A stretch of 64,000 nucleotides of DNA. It comes from Acidobacteriota bacterium (GTDB lineage Bacteria; Acidobacteriota; Terriglobia; Terriglobales; Acidobacteriaceae). The notes beneath the pieces were generated by a model, which was not told where the DNA came from, did not search any database, and worked only from the letters and a program-made list of their open reading frames with translations. Below, piece by piece: positions 17,296 to 26,227 of this stretch. The position numbers were made by a program, and so were the translations under genes. How positions within the stretch are numbered: position 1 is the first letter of the stretch; every line of letters starts with the position of its first letter. Where the stretch lies: contig JAJYVF010000011.1 of assembly GCA_021792135.1 (NCBI GenBank), positions 62,001-126,000 on the forward strand, written 5' to 3'.

Positions 17296-20160
17296 ATGGA
17301 GAGGTCGTTCCAAACCCGCATCACCGCAGTTCTGCTGGCGCTCTTTACCGGAGCGGCAGTGGCGTGCGCGGGGTTCAATCTGGCCCAGGAGAGCCGGTTT
17401 TTTGCCCCTTCCGATGGGGTCTGGTGGACGGAAGCTTCCGGCGGGCTGAAGGCGGAGCGGGTTCCGCATAACACGCCGGGTGAGAGAGCAGGGATCAAGG
17501 CCGGCGACCTGCTGGTGGCCGCCAACAACGTGCCGACGCCGCAGGCGGCCTCGCTGATGCGGCAGATCTGGCGGACCGGCGCCTACAACATCATTCATTA
17601 CACGCTGGTGCGGCACGGAATCCGGCTGCCGGATGTGCAGGTGGATCTGGATGCGCAGGACCGCAGCATCAATCAGGGCTTCCGGCTGATCGCGCTGGTC
17701 TACCTGGGCATTGGGCTCTACGTGCTGCTGCGGCGCTGGACGGCGCCGCATTCGACCCACTTCTACATTTTTTGCCTGGTCTCGTTTGTCCTCTACTCGT
17801 TCTGGTACACGGGCAAGTTCAACGAGTTTGACTGGATTGTCTTCTGGGGCGGGATCGGAGCCAACGCGCTGCAGCCGGCGCTGTTCCTGCATTTCGCCGA
17901 GGCGTTTTCGGCCGAGCGGCGGCGGGGCCGCGCCTGGCTGGTGACGCTGACCTATCTGCCCGGAGTGCTGCTGGTCAGCCTGCAGGTGCTGGCCATGCAG
18001 ATGTGGTCGGCAACCGAGGTGCTGCGGCATCGGCTGGATCAGGTAGCGACGGGGTATCAGGCGCTGTTTTATCTGCTGGCCGGCATGGTGTTCTACATGC
18101 ACTACCGCCGCAAGGCGGCTCCGCTGGAACGGCAGCAGCTGCTCTGGCTGACGCGCGGCACCGCGCTGGCGGTGCTGCCCTTCACGCTGCTCTATGCCAT
18201 TCCGTACATGGCCGACATCGCCATGCCGGATGCGGTGACGAAGGTTGCGGGCATCTGCATGGTGTTCCTGCCGCTGACCTTCAGCTGGGCCATCGTGCGT
18301 TACCGTATGATGGACGTCGACCTCATCTTCAAGCGTGGCGTGACCTACACGCTGGCCACGGCGGCGCTGGTGGGGCTCTACTTCGCGCTGGTGGCGGTGG
18401 CGGCGGAGGTGGTGAACAAACACCTGCCCAGCGCCGGGGTGTGGGGCGTGTTCGCGGCGATCATCATCACCGCGCTGCTCTTCGATCCGCTGAAGCGGGC
18501 GATTCAGGGGCAGGTGGACCGCGTCTTCGACCGGCAGAGCTACGACTACCGGACGACGCTGATCGACTTCGGGCGGGGGCTGAGCTCGTTCACCGATCTG
18601 GATGCGCTGCTGCACGCGATTGTGGACCGGCTGCCGCGGACGCTGCTGGTGGAGCGGGTGGCGGTATTTGTTTCCGACGCGCCGGGGAAGTACGCGCTGG
18701 CCGCACAGCATGGACTGCCGCCGGCGATTGCCGGAGCGGGGCTGGATCTGGGGTTCTTCGACTTTGACCGGCCGGGCGCGGGGACGCACATGTTCCTTGA
18801 AAACCCGCAGCAGACTCTGCATCTGAAGCCGGCCGAGCAGAGGACGGTGGCGCTCCTCGACATGAACTACTTCCTGCCCTGCCGGGTGGGGGTGCCCGGA
18901 GCGCGCGACTGGCAGATGCAGGACCGCACCATCGCGGTGATCGGCCTGGGGCGGCGCGAGGGCGGCGAATTCCTGTCGAGCGAGGATATGGAGCTGCTCG
19001 AGTCGCTGGCCGGGTATATCGGGATTGCGCTCCAGAATGCGCGGCTGTACGCCAGCCTCGAAGAGAAGATCGCGGAGTACGAGCGGCTGAAGGAGTTCAA
19101 CGAGAACATCGTCGAGTCGATCAATGTGGGGATTCTGGCGGTCGATCCGGAGGAGCGGATCGAGAGCTGGAATTCGCAGATGGAAGTGATGTTCGCGCTG
19201 GCCAGGAAAGAGGCGCTGCACCAGCCTCTGGAGGCGGTTTTCCCGCGGACGCTGGTAGAGGAGTTCCGGCGGGTGAAGGATCAGCCCGGCGTGCACAACC
19301 TGTATAAGTTCCGCCTGGAGACGCGGGCGGAAGAGACGCGCATCGCGAATATCGCGATTGCGCCGCTGGTTTCGCGGGATTTCCGGACGGTGGGGCGGAT
19401 CATCCTGGTCGACGACATCACCGATCAGACAGAGATGGAAGGCCAGCTGGCGCAGGCGGAGAAGCTGTCGTCCATCGGGCTGCTGGCCGCCGGCGTGGCG
19501 CACGAGGTGAATACTCCGCTGGCGGTGATTTCCTCCTATGCGCAGATGCTTTTAAGGCAGGTCAAGGGCGATGAGCGGCTGGGGCCGCTGCTCGAAAAGA
19601 TCACGCAGCAGACCTTCCGCGCTTCGGAGATCGTGAACGGGCTGCTGAATTTCTCGCGCACCAGCGGGGCGGAATATCGCGAGACGGATGTGAACGCGAT
19701 CATTCGCGATACGCTGACGCTGCTGGAGCATCAGTTCAAGACTTCGCAGATCACCGTGGAGACCAACCTCATGCCCGGGCTTCCGCCCATCATGGGCAAC
19801 GCGGGCAAGCTGCAGCAGGTCTTTCTCAACCTGTTTTTGAACGCGAAGGATGCGATGGCCGGGGCGAGCGAGCAGCGCTGGCTGAGGATCGCCACGGAAG
19901 TCAATGGGCACGTCAGCATTTCCATCGCCGACAGCGGATCGGGGATTGCGCCGGAGCATCTGCGGCGCATCTACGATCCCTTCTTCACGACCAAGACGGC
20001 GCGGAGGGACGGACATCCGCGCGGGACGGGCCTGGGGCTGGCGGTGACCTATGGAATTATTCAGGAACACTCGGGGAAGATTCACGTGGAGAGCCAGCCA
20101 GGACAGGGTACGACTTTTTATCTGGAGTTTCCGTTACTGAGGAAGCCGGCGCATGTCTGA
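17296..20160 (+). CDS. Membrane sensor histidine kinase (PDZ-7TM-GAF-PAS-HisKA-HATPase)
   Basis: A 954-residue sensor kinase. Order seen: first membrane helix (about residues 10-30); PDZ-like segment NTPGERAGIKAGDLLVAANN (about 56-75); a block of about seven hydrophobic helices (about 120-345); GAF-like domain (about 430-590, DALLHAIVDRLPRTLLVERV, ending IGIALQNARLY); PAS domain (about 605-710, NIVESINVGILAVDPEERIE); HisKA with phospho-acceptor His736 in GVAHEVNTPLAVISS; and HATPase motifs NLFLNAKDAM (N box), DSGSGIAPEH (G1), FFTTK and GTGLGLAV. It resembles NtrB/AtoS-like kinases. The stop overlaps the regulator start by 8 bp, so the partner is certain by context. The ligand is unknown; PDZ plus 7TM suggests envelope sensing. 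Confidence 0.9.
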   Translation: MERSFQTRITAVLLALFTGAAVACAGFNLAQESRFFAPSDGVWWTEASGGLKAERVPHNTPGERAGIKAGDLLVAANNVPTPQAASLMRQIWRTGAYNIIHYTLVRHGIRLPDVQVDLDAQDRSINQGFRLIALVYLGIGLYVLLRRWTAPHSTHFYIFCLVSFVLYSFWYTGKFNEFDWIVFWGGIGANALQPALFLHFAEAFSAERRRGRAWLVTLTYLPGVLLVSLQVLAMQMWSATEVLRHRLDQVATGYQALFYLLAGMVFYMHYRRKAAPLERQQLLWLTRGTALAVLPFTLLYAIPYMADIAMPDAVTKVAGICMVFLPLTFSWAIVRYRMMDVDLIFKRGVTYTLATAALVGLYFALVAVAAEVVNKHLPSAGVWGVFAAIIITALLFDPLKRAIQGQVDRVFDRQSYDYRTTLIDFGRGLSSFTDLDALLHAIVDRLPRTLLVERVAVFVSDAPGKYALAAQHGLPPAIAGAGLDLGFFDFDRPGAGTHMFLENPQQTLHLKPAEQRTVALLDMNYFLPCRVGVPGARDWQMQDRTIAVIGLGRREGGEFLSSEDMELLESLAGYIGIALQNARLYASLEEKIAEYERLKEFNENIVESINVGILAVDPEERIESWNSQMEVMFALARKEALHQPLEAVFPRTLVEEFRRVKDQPGVHNLYKFRLETRAEETRIANIAIAPLVSRDFRTVGRIILVDDITDQTEMEGQLAQAEKLSSIGLLAAGVAHEVNTPLAVISSYAQMLLRQVKGDERLGPLLEKITQQTFRASEIVNGLLNFSRTSGAEYRETDVNAIIRDTLTLLEHQFKTSQITVETNLMPGLPPIMGNAGKLQQVFLNLFLNAKDAMAGASEQRWLRIATEVNGHVSISIADSGSGIAPEHLRRIYDPFFTTKTARRDGHPRGTGLGLAVTYGIIQEHSGKIHVESQPGQGTTFYLEFPLLRKPAHV

Positions 20161-21589
20161 AGGAACGGTTGCAGCTCCGGCAAATTCTCAGTCTGCGGGT
20201 TCGGAAGCCACTCAGAGAATTCTGATCATCGATGACGAGGCGGCCATCCGCGAGTCGCTGGAGACCCTGCTGTCGCTCGAAGGCTATGCCGTCGAGACGG
20301 CGGAAAACGGCGAGCAGGGACTGGAGCGCATTGCGGAACAGCCCTTCGACCTGGTGCTGCTGGATCTGGCGCTGCCCGGGCGCAACGGGATCGAGATTCT
20401 CGCAACGATTCGCCAGCGGCACGAATCGCTGCCGGTAATCATGATCACCGCCTACGGCACGGTGAGCAACGTCGTGGATGCGATCCGCGGCGGCGCGCAG
20501 AATTTCATCCAGAAACCATGGGATAACGAGAAGCTGCTGGCGGATATCCGCGCGGCCATCGCGCGTTACCGGACGGAAGAAGAAAACATCCAGCTCAAGC
20601 GGGCGCTGCGCCAGCGCTACAACTTCCCCAACATTGTGGGGAAGAGCGAGGCGATGCTGCGCATCTTCGATCTGGTGGCGCAGGTGGCGCCGACGCGGTC
20701 GACGGTACTGATCCAGGGCGAGAGCGGCACGGGCAAGGAGCTGATCGCCAAGGCGTTGCACGCCAACTCGCCCCGCAGGGACAGACCGTTCGTGCCGGTG
20801 AATACCGGGGCGATGCCGACGGATCTGCTGGAGTCAACGCTCTTCGGGCATGTAAAGGGCGCCTTTACCTCGGCGATCGCCGCCAAGAAGGGCCTTTTTG
20901 AGATCGCCAACGGCGGGACGCTCTTCCTGGACGAGATCGCCACGATGGGGATGGATACGCAGGCGAAGATCCTGCGCGTGCTGCAGGACCGCCGCTTTAT
21001 GCACCTGGGCGGGGTGCAGGAGATCCAGGTGGACGTGCGGATCATTGCGGCCACCAATGTGGATCTGCGCCAGGCGGTGCGGGAAGGCAAGTTCCGCGAG
21101 GATCTGTATTACCGGCTGAACGTGATTGCCATCGAGCTGCCTCCGCTGCGCAGCCGGCGCGAGGATATTCCGGCGCTGGCGATGCACTTTCTGAAGAGGT
21201 ACGCGGAAGAGAACGGGCTGCCGGTGCGGTCAATTTCGCCCGATGCGATGCGGGCCCTGGCGGACTACGAGTGGCCGGGGAATGTGCGCGAACTCGAAAA
21301 CGTGATCGAGCGCGGTGTGGTGCTGTCATCGGGCACGACGATCGGCGCGGACCTGCTGCCGGGGCATCTGACGGGCGCAAGCTACTCGACCAGCCTGCTG
21401 GAACACAGTCCGAATGCTTCGCTGTTCGACATCATGGAGGATATCGAGCGGCGGATCATCGTCGACAAGCTGGAGCGCTGCAACGGCAATCAGACGGAGG
21501 CTGCGGAGCAGTTCCGGATCCCGCTCTCGACACTCAACCAGAAGATCAAGCGGCTCAATATCGAGATTCGCAAGCGCGCGCGGGAATAA
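20153..21589 (+). CDS. NtrC-family sigma-54-dependent response regulator
   Basis: A 478-residue three-domain regulator. The receiver (residues 22-135) has the acidic pair IIDDE and phospho-acceptor Asp71 in LVLLDLALPG. The AAA+ domain (about 155-385) has Walker A GESGTGKE, Walker B GGTLFLDEIA and the arginine-finger region RFREDLYYRLNV. The C-terminal Fis-type helix-turn-helix is NQTEAAEQFRIPLSTLNQKI (about 450-470). The sigma-54-contact loop reads GAFTSA instead of GAFTGA (bases 20858-20875). It overlaps the upstream kinase gene and is preceded by a sigma-54 promoter, so positive autoregulation is likely. The targets are unknown. Confidence 0.93.
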   Translation: MSEGTVAAPANSQSAGSEATQRILIIDDEAAIRESLETLLSLEGYAVETAENGEQGLERIAEQPFDLVLLDLALPGRNGIEILATIRQRHESLPVIMITAYGTVSNVVDAIRGGAQNFIQKPWDNEKLLADIRAAIARYRTEEENIQLKRALRQRYNFPNIVGKSEAMLRIFDLVAQVAPTRSTVLIQGESGTGKELIAKALHANSPRRDRPFVPVNTGAMPTDLLESTLFGHVKGAFTSAIAAKKGLFEIANGGTLFLDEIATMGMDTQAKILRVLQDRRFMHLGGVQEIQVDVRIIAATNVDLRQAVREGKFREDLYYRLNVIAIELPPLRSRREDIPALAMHFLKRYAEENGLPVRSISPDAMRALADYEWPGNVRELENVIERGVVLSSGTTIGADLLPGHLTGASYSTSLLEHSPNASLFDIMEDIERRIIVDKLERCNGNQTEAAEQFRIPLSTLNQKIKRLNIEIRKRARE

Positions 21590-21635
21590 CAGAGCACAGG
21601 GCTCAGGAAAAGCGTCTGCGGAAGCGGCACGAGCC

Positions 21636-22361
21636 TCACTGGATCGAGAAGACAGCGTAGACGGTTGCGGACTCTTCCACCCGCTGGGGGAAGATAGCCA
21701 GCGGGGCCGATGCGGTGGCTGCTTTCGACATGCGCCCGATTGCCAGCAGCGGACGTATGGGAGGCTGGGGCATCTGGTTGCTGGCGTAGAGCAGCGGCCC
21801 CAGCTGCACTCCGAGGCCGGCGGCCATTTGCGCAGCAATGGCGTGAGCGCGGGCCAGAGCCTTTGCTGCGGCTTTGGCCTGAAGGGCACTGCGGTCCGCA
21901 ACATCCCAGTCGATATTGCCGCTCTCATTTGCACCGGCCTCGATGGCGGCATGGAGGACAGCGGCGGCGTCCCTGGCCGAGGTGCGGACGCTCCAGCTCT
22001 GCGAAAGCGTGAACTGTCTCCTGGCCCGCTCTTCGGGGGTCGTCGGATTATCGGGAAGGAACACGGTGCGCGACAGGTTCTGCCCGCGGCTCTGGATGGC
22101 CTCATCGGGGACGTCGGCCTTCTTCAGGGCAGCGACGATGGCATTCGAGATTTTCGATCCCTGGCGGTAGGCGCTGTCCGCGTCGGGGGCCCAGGTGCCG
22201 AAGCCGACCGAAATGCTGGCGATGTCGGCCGGCGCCGAGGCCGTGTCGCTGGCCGTGATGGCGATGGTGCGGTTGTTCTTATCGACCTGTATGCTCGGCG
22301 TTTGGGCCTGAGCCGAGACAATGAGAATGGCGGCCAGGGGCAGAAACGAAGCTTTCTTCAT
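21636..22361 (-). CDS. SIMPL-domain (DUF541) secreted protein
   Basis: A 241-residue exported protein. The signal peptide is MKKASFLPLAAILIVSAQAQ. The SIMPL/DUF541 domain follows, with ITASDTASAPADIASISVGF and repeated long helices (SNAIVAALKKADVPDEAIQS, LQAKAAAKALARAHAIAAQM). The family is known in E. coli as YggE, linked to oxidative stress and envelope physiology, with no defined reaction. The start at 22361 has GAGGAG seven bases upstream; the longer open frame reaches back into the divergent mlaE promoter region. It is probably transcribed alone. Confidence 0.85.
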   Translation of the reverse strand: MKKASFLPLAAILIVSAQAQTPSIQVDKNNRTIAITASDTASAPADIASISVGFGTWAPDADSAYRQGSKISNAIVAALKKADVPDEAIQSRGQNLSRTVFLPDNPTTPEERARRQFTLSQSWSVRTSARDAAAVLHAAIEAGANESGNIDWDVADRSALQAKAAAKALARAHAIAAQMAAGLGVQLGPLLYASNQMPQPPIRPLLAIGRMSKAATASAPLAIFPQRVEESATVYAVFSIQ

Positions 22362-22510
22362 GGCGCAACTCCTCAGAAGGGATTGTACGGGTGCCGGGTC
22401 CGACTGCCGGGGGTGTGCTACGCTCAGGTTTCGGAGTGGGTCGAAGCGGCCTTCCGGTTGATGATTCGCCGAAACGGGTTGCGCATCCAATCCGGCAGTA
22501 CACGATAGCT

Positions 22511-23290
22511 ATGCCTTTAGCGACGATCGATGCAGCGGCGAAGCGGGGCGTTCTGGCGGTGCAGCAGTACGCTGCGATGTCGGGCCGAGCGATGGGGAAT
22601 CTCTTTCGCAGGCCGTTTTACCGCTCGGACGTCTTCCTGCAGGCCGACATTATCGGGGTCGGATCTCTGCCGATTGTGATCCTGACCGGGTTTTTCCTGG
22701 GCGGGGTGCTGGCCCTGCAGTCGTCCTCGACGCTGACGCAGTTTGGTGCGACGGCGTACACCGGGCAGCTGGTCAGCTTCTCGATGATCAAGGAGATCGG
22801 GCCGGTGGTGACGGCGCTGATGGTTTCGGGGCGCAACGCTTCCGGCATGGCCAGCGAACTGGGGTCGATGATGGTGACTGAGCAGATCGACGCCATGCGG
22901 GCGCTCGGGACCGACCCGCTGAAAAAGCTCGTCATGCCGCGCATCGTGGCGACCGTCGTGATGCTCTTTTTCCTGGTGATCCTGTCGGACATGGTGGGCA
23001 TCTTCGGCGGGGGCTTCGTTTCGGTCGTCATGCTCGGCCAGGATGGCTCCCAGTACTTCCACACCGCCTATCAGTCGCTGGAGTTTCCGGACGTTCTGCA
23101 GGGGCTGGTGAAGCCGGTGTTCTTCGGGTTCATCATTGCAAGCATCGGCTGCTTCTACGGCATGAAGACGCGCGGAGGCACGCAGGGCGTGGGACGGTCG
23201 ACGACGCAGGCGGTGGTGGTGTCGTCGATCCTGATCATCGTGACAGACTTCCTGATCAGCCGATTCCTCATCGGCATCTTCGGGCGGTGA
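22511..23290 (+). CDS. mlaE: MlaE-family ABC transporter permease
   Basis: A 259-residue integral membrane permease of the MlaE/YrbE family, which moves phospholipid between membranes with an MlaF ATPase and an MCE protein. The hydrophobic segments and the conserved stretches SMIKEIGPVVTALMVSGRNA and ASELGSMMVTEQIDAMRALG are diagnostic. The ATG at 22511 has no strong ribosome-binding site but is where family similarity begins. The GTG start of the ATPase gene overlaps its stop (GTGA). No MCE (MlaD) gene follows. Confidence 0.93.
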   Translation: MPLATIDAAAKRGVLAVQQYAAMSGRAMGNLFRRPFYRSDVFLQADIIGVGSLPIVILTGFFLGGVLALQSSSTLTQFGATAYTGQLVSFSMIKEIGPVVTALMVSGRNASGMASELGSMMVTEQIDAMRALGTDPLKKLVMPRIVATVVMLFFLVILSDMVGIFGGGFVSVVMLGQDGSQYFHTAYQSLEFPDVLQGLVKPVFFGFIIASIGCFYGMKTRGGTQGVGRSTTQAVVVSSILIIVTDFLISRFLIGIFGR

Positions 23291-24117
23291 GCGCCGTGGG
23301 CGCAAACGGCGCGACGGCCCCCGATGCGGACGAGCCGGTGGTGGTGTTCGACGATGTGTCGATCGGCTTCGACCGCAAGCCGGTGCTCGAGAACATTTCC
23401 TTCCGGATTCGCCGCGGAGAGACGCGGATCCTGCTGGGTCCGGCAGGCGTGGGCAAGAGCGTACTGCTCAAGCTGACCAATGGGCTGCTGCGCCCGGACT
23501 CGGGCCGGATTTTCGTCTTCGGCAACGAGATCAGCGCCATGCGCGAGCAGGACCTCTTCGAGATTCGCGGGGCGATCGGAACCGTGTTTCAGGAGGGCGC
23601 GCTCTTCGATTCGCTCACCGTACGGGACAACGTGGGCTACCGCCTGCTCGAGGAGCATCTCTCCGAGGAGGAGACTACCCGGCGCGTGACCGAGGCACTG
23701 CGCTTTGTCGAGCTCGAGCAGACGCTGGACAAGTTTCCTTCGGAGCTTTCGGGCGGAATGCGGCGGCGCGTGGCGATTGCGCGAGCCATTGTTACGAATC
23801 CCAAACTGATTCTGTACGATTCGCCAACCGGAGGGCTCGACCCCATCACGTCGACTACGATCATCGAACTGGTGATGAAGCAGCGGGACGTCTCGCATAC
23901 GAGTTCGCTGGTCATAACCCACCGGCTGCAGGATGCCTTTGTGCTGGCCACCCACCATTTCAGCCGGGAGAAGAACGGGATGTTGCCGCTGCCGGCAGGG
24001 GAGACCGATTCGCACACCAGCTTCCTTCTGCTGCACCAGGGGCGGCTGGCGTTCGACGGCACGACCGCAGAACTGGTGCACTCGGAGGACCCCTTTATCC
24101 GGGAGTACATCAGTTGA
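23287..24117 (+). CDS. mlaF: MlaF-family ABC transporter ATP-binding protein
   Basis: A 276-residue ATPase, partner of the overlapping mlaE gene. Walker A is GPAGVGKSVLLK (about residues 54-62), the Q-loop VFQEGALFDSLTV, the signature ELSGGMRRRVAIARA and the H-loop VITHRLQDAF. Walker B reads LILYDSPTGGLDP: the catalytic glutamate that normally follows the aspartate is a serine here (codon TCG). This could lower or alter ATP hydrolysis, or be compensated elsewhere. A roughly 45-residue C-terminal segment (EKNGMLPLPAGETDSHTSFL) precedes the final strand and is longer than in E. coli MlaF. Confidence 0.9.
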   Translation: MSAVGANGATAPDADEPVVVFDDVSIGFDRKPVLENISFRIRRGETRILLGPAGVGKSVLLKLTNGLLRPDSGRIFVFGNEISAMREQDLFEIRGAIGTVFQEGALFDSLTVRDNVGYRLLEEHLSEEETTRRVTEALRFVELEQTLDKFPSELSGGMRRRVAIARAIVTNPKLILYDSPTGGLDPITSTTIIELVMKQRDVSHTSSLVITHRLQDAFVLATHHFSREKNGMLPLPAGETDSHTSFLLLHQGRLAFDGTTAELVHSEDPFIREYIS

Positions 24118-24457
24118 ACGGGGCAGCGTTCAGCGGTTAGCGTTCTGTTGGTTTTAACGTGCGAGGCCACGCCCGTATTCGCATTGAACTCCTGATCCCA
24201 GATGCCAGCAGGCACGAGCGACTTTGATGCCCTGACGGTTAAACCTGGTACGCACATGAGGCCTGATGAGATTGTCTCGAACTGTATCCGCCAATACCGC
24301 GCACCCGTCCGTGCCGAGACGGCTTCTTCCCGGATCAGAGCAGCGCGTCAGATGCAATCCGCAAACAGCTCTCCGCACAGTACAAAGCTACTTTGAGAAA
24401 ACCTCTCCTCCTCATCCCCCGGTTCCTTTGCCGCGTCAGTCAAGTGCACCGGCGTGG
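24118..24457. other. Spacer between mlaF and the truncated peptidase
   Basis: 340 bp without a recognisable gene. Short open frames on both strands show no family motif or ribosome-binding site. The expected third Mla component (MlaD/MCE) is absent here. The region borders the rearranged peptidase/intron segment and may itself be degenerate. Confidence 0.4.
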
Positions 24458-25477
24458 CTACTGCCGCTCCAGAACGGGAACTGACAAGTGAATCCCGGGC
24501 AACACCGGCATCAGCTCCACCCTGTCGTCCTTCATGAGAAACGTCATTGAGAAGCCGTCGGGAAGCTGGTCCAGCCGGTAGTGGTCGCCGCCTGCAGTCC
24601 TCGGCGCGAAGTCCACCGGACTCGGCTGGTGCTGGCGGCAATAGAGCCTTCCATCCTTCGCTTCAATCTCGAACTGTGGCCCACCCGACCGGCCATACTG
24701 CCCTGTGATCTGGCCTGGCGTCAGGCTCGGTGGTCCGCTCAGTTTTGCAGCCGCAAGCGTGCGCAATACGGCCAGCGACCGCGGGTCGCTCGCGCTCGCC
24801 GCGAGCCGCCCGGCGGCCAACGACCATGCTTTGCCCAGCGCCTCGCCTGCAGGTACCTCCACATCCGGCTTCACGCCGACGCCCTCCCAGTTGGTGCCGG
24901 TTGCGGCGCTGATCACGTAGCCCGTTGGCACAAAGGCCGAGAATCCGTAGCCGAGCTGTGAATTTCCGTTGTTCGACGGATTCGCTCCGTCCCCGGTGGT
25001 CTCGCCCACGATCATGCCCCTTTTGAAAGCCTGGATCTCGTACGCGAGTCCTTCCGCAGCCGAAAACGTACGCTGCGAGGTCAGAACATACAGCGGCTTC
25101 TTCGCGCCGTAGGAGAGCGGGCCCAGGTCCGTCGTCCGGAACGCCTGCTTCCGCTTTGTGTCGCCCTCCCTCCAGTACGCCGTCGCTCCCGTGAACGGCG
25201 CGCCCTCGCTGAAGTAGCTCATGAACAGCTCCGCATGGCCGCTCCCGCCCGTGTTGCCGCGCAGGTCCAGGATCATCGCGTCCGTGTTGTGCAGGAAGGC
25301 AAACGCTGCCGCGATCGCTGCCTTGCCGTTCTGGTCCTGCATCGCCATCGTGTTCACTGCCATATACCCGATGTTGCCGTACAGAATCCGTGTCTCCACA
25401 ATGCCGCCGTTCTCCTTAACCGACTCGGCCAGCATCTCTGCCGTCGGCGGGAACGCCGCAAGGCGGTCCTCTGTCAC
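24458..25477 (-). pseudogene. S41-family peptidase, 5'-truncated at an intron junction
   Basis: About 325 residues of a C-terminal-processing-type serine peptidase of the retinoid-binding-protein-like S41 group. It contains NIGYMAVNTM, the core strand LDLRGNTGGSG, the nucleophile region LTSQRTFSAAEGLAYE with serine in FSAAE, and GETTGDGANPS. A beta-rich C-terminal tail follows (TPGQITGQYGRSGGPQFEIE). The signal peptide and N-terminal helical domain (normally about 100-150 residues) are missing: just past about 25440 the DNA becomes group II intron sequence on the opposite strand. The only upstream start is a GTG lying inside the intron-derived sequence. It is therefore most likely a pseudogene, though the catalytic part is intact. 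Confidence 0.8.
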
Positions 25478-26124
25478 CGCCGCTGGCCAATGTGCTGCTG
25501 GATGAGGTGGACAGGGAACTGGAACGGAGGGGCCACTGCTTCGTGCGCTACGCCGACGATGCGAACGATTATGTCCGCAGCCGTCGCGCGGGCAAGCGAG
25601 TGATGGCCCTGCTGCCGGGGCTGTAAGGCAAACTGCGTCTCACGGTCAACCCGACCAGGAGCGCAGTGGCCAGCCTGTTCCAGCGCAGGTTCTTGGGCTG
25701 CAGCTTCTGGGTGGCGCCCGGCGGCAAGATCAAACGCCGGGTAGCCAGCAGGCCGATGGCCGCGTTCAGGCAGCGGGTGCGGAAACTCACCCGTCGCGCG
25801 GGTGGGCGCAGTCTCGAAGGAGTGGTGAAGCACATGCGCGACTACGTGCTGGGATGGAAGGCTTACTTCCGGCTGGCGCAGGCACCGAGGGTCTGGGATG
25901 AACCGGACCGGTGGATGCGGCACCGGATGCGGGCCGTGCAACTCAGGCACTGGAAACGCAGCGACACTGTTTATCGGGAACTGCTGGCTCTGGGAGCTTG
26001 CTCTGATGTTGCTGCACAAGTGGCGGCCAACGCCCACCGCTGGTGGCGCAACAGCGGGATGCTCCTGAACGCGGTTCTGAATCCGGCATGGGCGGACAGG
26101 CTGGGTATACCCCGTCTCGGTTGA
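25441..26124 (+). pseudogene. Group II intron reverse transcriptase/maturase, 5'-truncated with in-frame stop
   Basis: This is the C-terminal half of an LtrA-type protein. It enters abruptly at GTPQGGPLSPPLANVLLDEV (from 25450), the RT block-4 motif, followed by the catalytic FVRYADD (25551-25571), FLGCSFW (thumb boundary) and the maturase X domain (MRDYVLGWKAYFRLAQAP, WRNSGMLLNAVLNPAW), ending at a TGA at 26122. All upstream RT blocks are absent. A TAA at 25624-25626 interrupts the frame, probably one base change from a sense codon. No HNH endonuclease domain follows. It cannot make an active maturase. Confidence 0.88.
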
Positions 26125-26212
26125 CCTCAACTTCCTGAATCGCCCGCTGCGGACCCGCATGCCGGGTGGTGTGGCAGGGGAGAGCGGCTATCCGCTCCCC
26201 CTATGCCGATTT
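25441..26212 (+). mobile_element. Group II intron remnant (3' portion)
   Basis: It contains the RT pseudogene plus the 3' ribozyme end. After the RT stop, bases about 26143-26212 (CGGACCCGCATGCCGGG, then a GGGGAGAGCGG/CCGCTCCCC hairpin with an unpaired A, then CTATGCCGATT) look like domains V and VI and the intron terminus. The 5' ribozyme domains and the N-terminal half of the RT are missing. The left junction (about 25435-25450) abuts the opposite-strand S41 peptidase; the right edge lies about 16 bp from the stop of the outer-membrane protein gene. Confidence 0.8.
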
Positions 26213-26227
26213 GAAGCCCGGCCTTTC

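Noticed and set aside
16969-19503. An 844-codon open frame on the minus strand
   Set aside because: It is antisense to the histidine kinase, very rich in Arg, His and Gln, and has no domain; it is a shadow of G+C-rich coding DNA.
24154-24396. Short open frames on both strands between mlaF and the S41 remnant
   Set aside because: Neither has a ribosome-binding site or family resemblance, and they overlap each other.
25441-26212. An active retroelement or RT-based defence system
   Set aside because: The RT lacks its N-terminal half, has an in-frame stop, and has maturase X-domain and domain V-like sequence typical of a group II intron.
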